Shown here piece after piece: positions 11,694 to 22,490 of a stretch of DNA of 64,000 nt (positions are counted from its first letter, which is position 1; each line of letters opens with the position of its first letter). The DNA comes from Phytophthora sp. 'mugwort' (Eukaryota > Oomycota > Peronosporomycetes > Peronosporales > Peronosporaceae). Location of the stretch: the NCBI GenBank assembly GCA_033558025.1, contig JAUCEF010000010.1:769001-833000 (forward strand), in the 5' to 3' direction. The notes under the pieces are model-generated. The model saw nothing but the letters and a program-made list of their open reading frames with translations. It did not search any database and was not told the DNA's origin. The position numbers were made by a program, and so were the translations under genes.

Positions 11694-12125
11694 ACAATAT
11701 CGATAATGACGATCTTCAGCCGATGCGACCAGCCCATGCGGCAAGCCAAGCCGATGACATGGAAGTGGATGGCCCACCCGCAGCTGAGAATAACGCTGCT
11801 GAACCAATGGAGATTGTGGCAAGTGAAAATTCGCCGGAGGACCAAGGTTGCGCTGACGAAAGAGCACCTTCGACGCCGGCTCGCATTGGGGATGGTCCGT
11901 TGCCTACACCGGATCTCGCCGCTGGTCGCCACTTGCTGAGGCACCGGCCCAGGGGGAAAATCACGAGAGCAGCGTGCTATCATGCTGGCTCGCACGGTTT
12001 CTACGGTACCAGTCGCCAGCGAACGCATGTTTTTTTGCGGTGAGTTTGCGCCGCGGTGACTCGAAGCAGCGGATCCGTCACCTCTCGCTCTTCCTCCTCC
12101 GCCTAAAGACCAAGTTGTCACGTGG
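11694..12125 (+). other. copia linker between integrase and RT
   Basis: Acidic, Pro-rich translation (for example ADDMEVDGPPAAENNAAEPM at about 11750-11810) is typical of the poorly conserved segment between copia integrase and reverse transcriptase. It is interrupted by a stop at about 12042 and a frame change. No separate gene is supported here. Confidence 0.5.
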
Positions 12126-13645
12126 GTGCCACGTGGCTCAGACTCCAGTCCAAGCCCTGATCAAGAAGAGCACTTGGAGCCTGACCCGAAGCATCTTCGG
12201 CTTACGGATGGCCATGAAATAGCTCTCTCTGTGATAGAGGTTTCTCGCACCTATGCAGAATCAATGGCGTCACCCCATGCTGCACAATGGAAGGAAGCTG
12301 TACGACGCGAGCTCCGCTCTCACTATACAAACCACACATGGGACGCTGTTCGACGTCCAGCCGGAGTGAAGGTGTTCGGTTGCAAGTGGGTATTTGCTGT
12401 CAAGCACGATAATGATGGGAACATTGTGCGGTTCAAGGCTCGGCTAGTCGCTCAAGGATTTCGCCAGACCTACGGCGTTGACTACTGGGAGACCTACTCA
12501 CCAATGGCAAGCATGAATACGGTTCTAATCTTTCTCGCTGTGTGCTGCCAAAAGCAGTACATAGTCCAGCAGCTGGACGTGAAGACTGCATTTCTCAACA
12601 GCGCGCTCGAAGAAGACGTCTACATGTATCCACCGGAAGGAGTTCGCTTGGATCAGGGCATGATCTGCAAACTGCTTCGCAGTATCTATGGTTTGAAGCA
12701 GGCGGCAGCAGTGTGGCACAAGACGATCAAGAAAGTGTTGATGTCGATGGGCTTTGTCACGTGCTCATCGGACTCGTGCCTCTTTGTTCGCCGCACGATG
12801 TCCGGAGTCGCCATCATCGTGTTGTACGTCGATGACTTGCTGATTGGCTCTGCTTCGGATGAGGAAGTACGCACGATCATTTCTGAACTTTCGCAACACT
12901 TCGCGGTGAAGGACATTGGTGGCGTTCGCTTTGTGCTTGGAATCCAAGTTCAGTATGATCGCGCACAAGGGAGTGCTGCATCTGTGCCAGTCGCAGCTCG
13001 TGGAGCGTTTGCTCGAAAACTCGACAAGATGTCGCTCGTATCATCCAAAAACCCGAGTGGTGTCGGCCAGCAATTGGAGGCGATCCCGGACAGCAAGCTC
13101 GCAGACAAGAAGCAGTATTGAGAGCTCATTGGCTCCCTATTTGTACATCGCGAACGGAACCCAGCCGGATATTTGTGCGGCACTTGGCGTTCTCTCGCAG
13201 CATCTCGAGGCCCCGACATACGCGCATGTGACTGCTGCTGTTAGTGTTCTGCGCTACCTGAAGGGTACTGCCAGCTTTGGTATCCAGTTTACCCACACCA
13301 AGGACGATTGCTGTTTTTCGGCGGTGTACACGGATGCAAGCTGGGGTAGCGACATGGCAACTCGCCGTTCGACTTCTGGACTGCTCGTTTGATAAGCAAC
13401 ACGCCAGTGATCTACAAGTCGAATCGTCAGCGCACTGTCGCTCTTTCGTCCGCGGAGCCGAGTATATAGCCCTCTCGCTTTGCTGCTCAAGAGGCTCTAT
13501 GGCTGCGCAATCTGCTCAACGAGATCGACTTCAGGACCATCCGCCTATAACCGTCAAGGTCGACAACCAGGCAGCGATTGCTCTTGCTGAGCACATCGGC
13601 TATCAATCGAGGACTAGACACATCGATCTTCGCTATTTGGATTGA
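12126..13645 (+). pseudogene. copia reverse transcriptase and RNase H
   Basis: An open frame from 12126 to 13121 contains most of the reverse transcriptase: GCKWVFAVKHDNDGNIVRFK, then KARLVAQGFRQTYGVDYWET, then QLDVKTAFLNSALEEDVYM (first catalytic Asp), IYGLKQAAAVWH and IIVLYVDDLLIGSA (the YVDD box, near 12816-12850). RNase H follows in two other frames: AVYTDASWGSDMATRRSTSG near 13322-13385, then AEYIALSLC near 13460 and KVDNQAAIALAEH near 13556-13600, ending RTRHIDLRYLD at 13642. Catalytic residues are largely kept. Breaks are at about 12960-12990, 13130 and 13390. Confidence 0.88.
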
Positions 13646-15115
13646 AGACAAGCAACTTATTTGCATCGACTAGCGATAAGGTTTCTGATGTGAAGAATAC
13701 GCTAATGAACTCGCTGCAGTATCGTTGGGAGTGGTGCATTGCACACATGGCTCATGCGGCTACAAAAGAGGCTTATGAGATGAATAACGATTTGAGCCGC
13801 TCAGAATATCCAGATAATGCATGATTGATTTCGCGTATAAAGAAAGACCATATTTCAGGTTCGTATTGTAGAGAAAAGTGGAGATCTATTTTAAGAGCTT
13901 TGTCGAACCCAAACTACGACCGGCACGACACCGCTCCTTGACCCTATACCCCTGCACGATTTCTCAGCTTGACAAGTGCTATTCGGCGTATTCTTGACAA
14001 ATGGGACGCGATCGCAGCCTGGTATCAAGAGCGTCGCCGTCACCCCGAACGAGATCGCTTGCAACCTGAATTTCTTCTCAAGAGAGATCGCATGGTTTTA
14101 TAGTCGAGTTCGCCGCTTACGAATTTAGTCAGGTTGAGGCAGTTGTCCAGGTCTGGAATAACCTTCGGGTTAAGCGCCCCTTTCTCGCGGGCATCGTCCG
14201 GGTGAATCTTAAGAAGTTTGGTTCATCTCCTCTCCCTTTTGACACCAATTGCTGAAATAAAACGTACTTGCCAGGCCGAAAGCGCGAACTAAGTATATGT
14301 GCTTCTGGAGTTGTATCTTGCTCGCTTGGAAACGCTGAACAGCGTAAAACCTCTGAAGCACTACCTGTCAACGAAGAATGAGTCAAAGTGGATAACGGTT
14401 AGAGAATTGACGCCGCTAGCTGCTTTCACACGCGAACGACTTTGTGCGGCGTTCGACAAGCGATTTTTTTTATGGATACTACAAGGTTGATGCTATCCGT
14501 GAAGCATCATATGTGCTTGAGAAGCAGCATCGCTTACATTCAACGTATAAGAAGTCAGAACTATCGTTCAACGTGTTGTTAGGCTGTGTGCTTGACAACA
14601 TGGAGGGACGATGCAAATGACACAAGAGCAACTAGAAATTGTCTCTGACAAAGACAAACAAAACCTTCGAGCTGTGCTTACGATGGTAGCTGAACCAACT
14701 GACGATGAAGCTGCTCAAAACCCGCAATCCTTTGAGTTTTCGGATGAATTAGTGGTAAACTTCGCACCACAAGTTCGTGCGCGGCCTGTTAACAGGATTG
14801 AGAGTCGGATCGAAGATGAACTCGTACGATGGAGACATGATCAAACATGTCTAAAAGTTGTTGACGGAAAGTCCGAATCGATTTTGCATTTTTGGAAACG
14901 TATGGCTCAGGAGGGAGAATAGCGAATCTGACCAAACGCTGCAAAACTCGTTTATGCAGTCCCAGCTTCTTCGGCCCATATTGAGAGAGACTTTTGCGTG
15001 GCAGGCAGTATTGTACCTCACACAGGACTCGGTTCTCGCAGCACAATGTCGACATGTCTATCTTTTAAACAGAAACAGCACGTTTGTGGATCTTTCCCAA
15101 TGCCCAGAAATTCCA
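13642..15115 (+). pseudogene. hAT-family transposase remnant
   Basis: A string of plus-strand segments in different frames reads as one hAT transposase. They are SDKVSDVKNTLMNSLQYRWEW with a following AHMAHAATKEA (13669-13770), AAWYQERRRHPERDRLQP (about 14015-14065), ELTPLAAFTRERLCAAFDKRFF (14405-14465), VLEKQHRLHSTYKKSELSFN (14513-14570), and ESILHFWKRMAQEGE (14874-14920). The last part is the hAT C-terminal dimerisation motif in a new frame: SSAHIERDFCVAG followed by STMSTCLSFK (14965-15080). A run of eight T at 14464-14471 is the site of one frameshift. The BED finger and N-terminal part are absent, since the copia element abuts directly. No flanking 8-bp duplication was found. Confidence 0.72.
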
Positions 15116-15655
15116 CGTTACATTCCACGCAACTTCGAAGATGATTTGATCAGTGATTTGTTTTTCAAGCACGAGTCTGGATGCGATGTGAGACTTCGAG
15201 ACTTCATTACTTGTCTGAAGCAGTGGATGTTCCGCGCTGCAACAACGCCGTAGTGGCCTCGCTAACTGCAACAATAAGTTTGAACCACTGTTTGTTAGTC
15301 ATTGATCCACATCGAGAAAGCATGGTTCATCTTACCGCGTTGCCGAGCACTGTGCACTCGTGCTGCAGCTTCTGTTCTGTGCTGAACCTCGCGCTGTGCC
15401 TGAGCTATGATGTCTTTCTGGGCTGTCGTCGTCGCTGCTTTCGTCTTTTTATGTTTGTTCTGGTCGTGCGATGACCACAGTTCTGAGGAATGTGTTGTTC
15501 TGCAGGAGATGGGCTGAGTTGCTTTGGACTAAATTGCGTTTTGACCATACCACACAGTCTTGCGATAGCCTCTTCTGCAATGTTCGTTCTAACTCATGTA
15601 TCCGCTTACATGAGTGGAGCTCACCACTCATGTTTCCACCCCCCCTTACCGGTGT
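15116..15655. other. Stretch without a supported gene
   Basis: Short frames are present on both strands, but none has a motif or a consistent reading. This interval lies between the hAT remnant and the end of the minus-strand coiled-coil pseudogene. It could contain the hAT 3' end, but I found no terminal inverted repeat. Confidence 0.5.
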
Positions 15656-16985
15656 AGTTATTCGAATCAAGCGCTGACGCCCCTACTGATTTGTATCCAC
15701 TTTTCAAGGCCGTGTCGGTTACACTAGGGCACCCCATTCCCACTGCATTCTTTTTCAGTTGAGTCTCTATCGCCGACAATCCTGAATCAATCGATACGAT
15801 GTCTGCCTCGATCTGTTTGAACTCGCGTCGAACAGTTTGAGTTTCGTCATGATCTACCCCCAGCGCTGCGGTCAATCTAGCTTTTGCTGCGTCGAAGTGC
15901 TTAACGCTTCTTGCAATCTCCTCTCCAGTCGGGCTTCAGCCTCTGAGACCCCATCTCGCACTTCTCTTTGAACGCGTTCGAAATATGTAATCCTCAGCTT
16001 ACTTTCATGTGCCTTCTGAGCGCGTCCAAGTTGGGCTTGTGCTGTTTGGAAAGCCAGCTGCATTTTTGCTTCAAGACGACGTTCAATAGCTGCTGTTGCT
16101 TGGTCGACACGTTGCAATGTCGGAACCACCTTCAGTTTAGCTTCAACGCGCTCACCCACTAGTTCATTTGTTGCTTTCGACACTTCATGGTCCAGTCTCC
16201 ACCCAGTTTTACCCACGCCGTTCGCACTTGGCCATCCACTTCGGGACGAGTTTGAGGCGGATGAGCAGGTGCCACAAGCCCTCTTGTATGGCTTCATATG
16301 ACTACACGATAGCAGCTTGTAACTGCGATTCGATGCGCTTCACGTCTGCAGCGTGCTCTGTCATGGTAGCTCGCGCTTGCTTTACGTCACCCGCCACGCT
16401 GCGACGAATATCGTCGACTTGCCGCGTCAATACCGCGCTGACCTGGCCAGCACGTTCAGCTTGCATTCTCACAAGAGCATGAAGCTGCACCTCCATAACT
16501 TGTCGCGTTTCCAGAAGTTCTTGATGAAACCGAGCGGTGGCGGCTTGGTGGCGATCAGCAAGTTCGGTCATTCCCACATATGTAGATTCTTGACCAGCTA
16601 GAAGAGCTTCGTTTTTGTGTCTGAGCTTGACGGTCTTGTTGCAACTGAAGTTGGCGTAGTTGATGCTAGCGCTTTCGTGCGTGACTAAAATTCATTGACG
16701 ATATTCCCCACTTGATCTTCGAACGTAGCCATTTCATTCACAACTACGAGATCCGCTGCAAACCCGTCGTTAGTTCCACCAATAATTGGCTCAACCAGTG
16801 TCGATGCTCTCTTCACGTGAGTCGTCATCGTCCACAGAAGCCTTCCACTGCGATCTAGTCATCATCGTACGTACTACACCACCGAACCATATTTCCAAAT
16901 CCAACTGCTTTCGTAGCTGCTTGGGGGCCAGCGGCGGCGGTACGCTCCACTCTCTTCGGCTCGTGCGGCTAGGGTTTGTTTGAGC
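15621..16985 (-). pseudogene. Broken coiled-coil gene of unknown function
   Basis: Three minus-strand segments (about 16840-16680, 16577-16302 and 16297-15621) share a strong coiled-coil composition: repeated Arg, Glu, Gln and Ala with heptad Leu/Val/Met, as in LETRQVMEVQLHALVRMQAE and RLEAKMQLAFQTAQAQLGRA. The first segment carries STLVEPIIGG and MATFEDQVGNIVNEF before a stop at about 16687. They join by small frame changes at about 16300 and 15872, so this looks like one gene of about 400 or more residues. No enzymatic motif is visible. It could be a host gene relic or the structural protein of an element; I do not recognise it. Confidence 0.45.
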
Positions 16986-18549
16986 TTTTGCTCGCTTCTA
17001 TTTCAATACAAATTCTATGCTCCCGTGCTAAGCTTGATTTGCCAATGAGCTCTAAAACCTCAAGAGCTGTGCTCGCCTGATTTGACAGCTCCCCTGTTTT
17101 TGCTGCGAACTAAGCTCCCTCCGAACTCGTGGGATGCTTGGCTATGGCATCGCCGATTATGTCATCCACATATGCACCCTACCCGACAGAAGAACCAGTC
17201 CCGGCAGAGCAAATCATTTAATCAGCTTCTTTTGCGACCGATGGTGAAGTCAACCATTGCCCAACGTGAAATCTCGGGAGAAATCTCGAGACATCGTTAT
17301 CAATGAGAGATCATCCCAAGAGATTATACAAGGTTTAGAATTAGTTCAGCATCCGAGTGGAGAGTAGAGTTGGAGTAGTGTGACGGCGATGTAGCCGTAT
17401 GATATCGAGCCAAGCAATTCAGGGCTAGATAAGAGATCGTGAAATCGACAAGGCCGAGTTGGCGTGGAGGAAATGGTTGCTAGCCATGCTAGGGCACGCA
17501 GTGCAGCTCGTGATCTATGAGTACGGTTGGCGATTGTAATAGCCCAACATCGAGATGAAGTTGTTTCTACCTGCATTGGATCCGAAGTGCCTGGTCATGC
17601 TAGCGCAACTGCAAAGTGCTCATTGAAATATGTTGCGTAATACTTTCAAGATATATTGGGGATCTATATTCCAGGCGGAAGCAGTGGTACGGCGCATGTG
17701 GGATAATCACCTCACACAAAACCTCAACCGGTTTGCGTGAGGAGTCGTACCCCACCCGACTATGTTGCGATTTACTGCGGCCCATTTGGAGTACAGAGAT
17801 TACCCATTCGGCAAATATGGCTTTAACAGGCGTTGCCTGTAAGAAGAGGCAACAATTTGGTGAAACCCCGATATTTGATAATTCGGGATTTAGGAAATCG
17901 TAATGAGGCGTTCCCCGCGCTTCCACACACACTTGTAAGACACTATGGTACAGTAGCTGAGCTACTGTATAGATATATGTGTCCATGGGCACCACTAGTA
18001 GTTTAGCTCTGGTTATCGGTCTGTTTGAAGTTGCCACCCAAACTATTATAAATTTAGTGACAGAGGACTCGTGAGCTCGAGGCGCATACGACAGCGATGT
18101 ACCACTGTGCGCGTCCTTGAGGGCCTCAACGCTGACTACCCGGTAGTAGTAAAGTTAAAAGACGCGCACAGCTGCACCCACGTTATCGATCGTGCTCGCC
18201 AGCTCCACACAGTCCGTTACTTGTTAGAGATTGATCGACACAATAACTGATGGACTCGCGAGAGCTACAATCGCTACGCGTACCTCAACCTCGCGTTCTT
18301 CGAACGGTAGGCTTCAACTACTTCCAGGTAGTCGCGATTGGAGGTAGCAGCTCCCTGTCTATTCCCTTGCAGCACATGCCCGGTAGAAAGGGGGGTCTTT
18401 CCAGATTTCTCCCGAGCGAGAAGAATCCAAAATAGAGGGCGAGCGGCTCAGTGGAGCGGAGTCCGACGACGTCTGTTTAGTGTTTCCAGCGCTTACGTGC
18501 GAGTGCAAGGTCAAGCGTTGCCAGGTCAGCACATGCGGAAGATGTCCAC
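16986..18549. other. Mostly non-coding stretch
   Basis: A 145-codon minus-strand frame (18037-17600) and a 95-codon plus-strand frame (17616-17903) overlap. Neither has a recognisable motif or biased codon use that would let me choose, so I do not call either a gene. The rest has only short frames. No repeat or RNA gene is apparent. Confidence 0.45.
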
Positions 18550-21500
18550 GCTGTGACTGCGAGCCATCGTCATGAAGACCGCACTAAAGGCGTGGTAGAC
18601 CGCGTCGCATTCAAGTACCCAACGCCGGCACCAAGGCAGCCCCCTCACGACGCGGGAGGTTGCCGGAAACACGATCAATGGCTTTGCAAGATAGGACAAA
18701 TATTACGACCACAACGGGAGCGCTACCGAAGCCAAATTTTATCGTTCGGCAACTTTATTGACGATGGGCAAGACAGTGGACCATCGTGTGGAGAAAAATG
18801 CTAATTGTTCGACTATACTTCGGTTCCCAGGAGCGACGGCTGATTTAGTAGCTGCGAATGCTGAAATGCAGACTCCAGCACCAGCGAGACAAACGGAAAG
18901 CCCATCCGCTGACGTTGGGTTTGGTATATTCAAGCGAAGACGAAATGCATCTTTGTCACATTTTTTTCACGCCAACACCAGCGCGCGAGGTTCACACAAC
19001 GCCAGATATTTTTGCCCTCCTGCGCTTCATTAATTGTGACGGCGATCTGGAAAAGTTTATGGGGGGAAACTACCAGCAAGGAAAAAGCGACACTTAGCCT
19101 CTTTTGGGATGACGAGACAGCCAGCAGGGAATGCAATCAACCCAACAACGGCACCAGTGTGTCTAGAAATCTCCCTGTATCAAGTACAGGCTATCAGGAT
19201 TCAGCCCAACGCGAATCGCCTGGAGCAGAGCAGCAGAATGGTCGTGACGATTCTGCAGAAATACCACGTCAGCTTATTTCACTTGCCGACAATCGAGATG
19301 TAGGTCCGGTGGCGCTGGAGGTTCCGTGCGAAGAGGCATTGCTGCTAGGTTTCTCCGAAGATGAGCGAGCTATCGATTGTGCTGGATTGGAGACGAAGAG
19401 CGGGCTAGTCGTAGTACTAATCGGCCTCCCGGTCAGTCTATCGGGCGGCATCAGCGAGCTAATACGGTGAGGCTCATGCGCTTACTAGTGAATCGGTCGT
19501 TAATGTATTGTGTGGAGCCGAGGCTGCTCCAGAGTTTTTGAAGCTTTTCAGCGAGGCAATTGCTCCACGTGAGCTTTCACCTCAGTCTGATTTACCTAAG
19601 CTGGTAAAATTGTTTGCGGCTAAAAAACGAGGATCGATCGAGAGTCGCTGTATCCGTGCTCAAATGTGCGACGCTTTTTCACTGCACTGAAGACAGCGTG
19701 CGAGCAGGTTGGTGGGTTTGCGTTTTGGAAGAATAGTTACACGGATGGGGGAAACGATCTTGAGGTCCTCCTGGATGAAAGTGCGCTGGAGATAGTGACC
19801 TGGACTCGTGGCAAATACGATCGGCGGGTCTTTGATGATGCCATTGAGTACATACTTTCGATGGAAAACGTGGCATTTTAATCATGGGGAACCAAAAAGG
19901 TAAAAGTGGACGGTCAAACCCACTATGTGGCCTCGATCCAGCATCGCAAGCCCATTAACGTGATGTTTGATGAGTATCGTGCTCATGGTGATAGAGCCGC
20001 AGTATCAAAGCGCACATTTTTGCTGGTATTTTTACTTATGTGAAATGCAAGCTCGTAGAGCTGTTGATTATATCACTGATCTTTTCGTGAACGATAATTT
20101 CCGGTGCTAGATTGCACTGTTCGTGAGCTTCTTTCTGAAGTGTCCTCTGACTGACTTGCTTCCAAGGTTTGTCATTTTGAAAGAGTGGCTAAAGTACGGT
20201 ATTGGATTCGACATTGATGAAAAGAATAATTCATCTCGCTCGAGCTGGCCTGCATCAAGTTGAATTTAGGCTCACGCATCAAGAGCAAAACGACAACGAG
20301 ATCCGCAGTGTGTGCTGTCGGCCATGCGTAGCCATGAACACGCTACTAGCTGATACTAGAGAGCGTCTGAAAAAAAGCCTCCGGAGCTGATGTTACCACG
20401 TTAGGTGTTTGGGATGACTTGTACGAGAAAATGAAGTTGTTCATGGGCCATCGGATACGTGTAAGAAATCAGCAACGAGCCCTTCAGGCTGCAGCCGAAG
20501 CGATGAAGGCCACGTGCGATACTGACCAATTCTCAGATGAAGCCAGCGTAATTCTGGACTTCAAGATGAAACTTGAGCCACTATATTTCCGAGAGAAGAC
20601 AGTGGATCACGGAAGCGCGGTATGTCTTGGCATGGTGCGATGTTGAAGTACTGGACACTTTGATGCTGGGTTGGGGAAACCGATTGAAACGAAGCTGTAC
20701 TTTGATCAAATTTACGGCGATAACAAGCAAGACAAAGATGCGGTTGTTGCCCTTGTGGGGGCAGTGCTGCTGTCGCTTAAGCGAGATTCTCCCCATATTA
20801 CCCGACTCACGTTTTAGTCGTCGAGTTACCAGAATGCTTACGTAGGATTAATGCTTCCCGTGATTGGAGTAGCCCATGGATTCATCGTCTCACGATACAT
20901 GCACACTGACACCCAAGACTGCAAGTTGATGCTCGATGCTCACTTTGCCATAGCAACAAGAAAGGTGAAAAGCTTGGGTCCGAGAAGGCCTGACTGCGTT
21001 ACTCCTCCACCGGTCACAAAAGCGCTGGCCGCTAGTGGCGGATGCCAAACAGCGTTACGGAGCTTGTGGAACATGGCAGGTTAAAAGGGATGGAGTTTTA
21101 TCGAAAGGCCAGGCCAATGGAGAAAGCCTTGTCTAAGATTATTAATCGAACAAATGACGTTTTTTTACGATATGGAGTTGGTGCTACCAATTTCGGGGCA
21201 TTTCGACTTGACCTCATGTTCTCCGTTTCAAATGAGGGTATTTGCTTATTCTCCCATTGGTGAGGGCATTCGGGTTAATGTTGATCCGGGAAAATGCATT
21301 TGCTCCACTGCTGCTGAACCACCGGCTTTTGGAATGCGTGAGAATGAAAACGATGCTGGTTACTTAATAATTAAAGTTGAAGATGGCGCAGATGTTGTCA
21401 ATGAAAATGGCAAGAGTGATGTTCAACGGCACTTGTGTTTCGACAGTGATGATGAGGTCGCTAATCTGGATGGGGATACATCGGAGACCACAGCTGACGA

Positions 21501-22490
21501 TAGACCGGACGAGAATGAAGGAATGACGGACATCAACGCTGGAGACACCGAAGCATTAATCCATGAGGATATTGTATCGATGACGAAGTGAATAGTGACG
21601 ATAGTCAGGACAACGATATGGATGACGACGCCATCCCCTCTCAAAATGCTACAGGCGTTCTCAGTGGTATTCGAATCACCACAAAAGCGCAGCTCCGCCG
21701 GCGCTCGCGAATACCGGGCCGTCAAGGTATTCGACGCCGTTCAAGCCACACCATCGTTGACTGTGTCCCGGAAAAGGGTGTGGAGGCGAATGTGAAGCGC
21801 AGCGCCCTGGAACTGAAGATCAGTGGAAATTTTGGTCAAATACTCGATTCTGCTGGTTTGGAAGCAAGTTTGGTTGCTGTTGTTACTGGTGACGCATCAA
21901 ACTGTCCAATAACGTTGGAAAGAGGCTGGGCTCGGCGCCCAGATCGCGGTGAAATGTGTGGCGCCAAATACATATCCTTCTATGAGAAAGAAATTGAAGA
22001 TATGTTGTGTAAAGGCGAGAGGACAGCATCCAAAAGCTTGGGCTGGATCGAATGCTGGAGAATATTGTTGCAACATATCCACACCGGTTTAATTTATCAG
22101 GAGAAAGTGAAATTCGGGGATTCATAACGCGGCTCATGAGGCAACGACGTCGCATCCAGCCCCTGTGCTCTGATTGGGTTAGCCATATACCCAGCAATAC
22201 CATGGCGACAGTGCAGTTGCGTTTCCTGATCAGTCTGCAATGAACTCTAATACTGAGCTCAATCGCCCCCGAAAAACGTCGGCGTCCACCACTTGATCCA
22301 ACTCACGTCAAGTTTTTATCCGAGATTGTAGCTGAGAATCCCCAGATCATGCCGAGGAATGCATTAAAGTTGTTCTACGAGCACTTTCCAGCACGTAAAG
22401 GTAATGCTGATGGGAAACGGATACGGACAAGGTGACAGGGCTGAAGAACAAGTGGAAGCGATCTCGAATTGATCGTTGAGGCCGAAGGGC
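18550..22490 (+). pseudogene. Broken gene of an oomycete repeat family, transposase-like, class unknown
   Basis: Plus-strand segments in changing frames form a plausible single long protein. The centre (20419-21084) reads SVILDFKMKLEPLYFREKTV, then YFDQIYGDNKQDKDAVVAL, then a block ending in YQNAYVGLMLPVIGVAHGFI, then RYMHTDTQDCKLMLDAHFAI. This pattern of spaced Asp residues, hydrophobic strands and a Gln-Asn box recalls an RNase H-fold transposase core, but it is not one of the standard DDE families I know. An acidic region follows (21300-21590). Near 22050 there is MLENIVATYPHRFNLSGESE, then PTHVKFLSEIVAENPQIMPR (about 22287-22350), a helical tail. I recall such proteins as multi-copy in Phytophthora, which is recollection and not a search result. 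There are at least eight frame breaks. Confidence 0.5.
19012..19881 (+). pseudogene. N-terminal portion of the unassigned repeat-family gene
   Basis: Three consecutive fragments (19012-19470, 19508-19690, 19666-19881) are protein-like. The last two join smoothly, with LPKLVKLFAAKKRGSIESRC followed by FTALKTACEQVGGFAFWKNS and TWTRGKYDRRVFDDAIEYIL. I see no catalytic motif. Strand, spacing and the continuing pattern of decay link it to the fragments at 20200-22490. Confidence 0.4.

Larger units (their letters stand above)
9340..13645 (+). mobile_element. Ty1/copia LTR retrotransposon, 3' LTR missing
   Basis: The order is primer site (9541), Gag with zinc knuckle, protease, integrase, reverse transcriptase and RNase H. 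Integrase before RT is diagnostic of copia. The 5' LTR is inferred to end at 9540 (...TTTTCA) because the primer-binding site follows directly; its left end is not determined, so 9340 is a guess. The region 9400-9440 has two copies of TTCTAGAAC, a plausible LTR-internal repeat. After RNase H the sequence passes at about 13642 into hAT transposase coding, and no copy of the presumed LTR is seen. At least six frameshifts or stops break the polyprotein. Confidence 0.88.

Noticed and set aside
17600..18037. 145-codon minus-strand frame
   Set aside because: A plus-strand frame overlaps it, codon use does not favour either, and no motif is visible.
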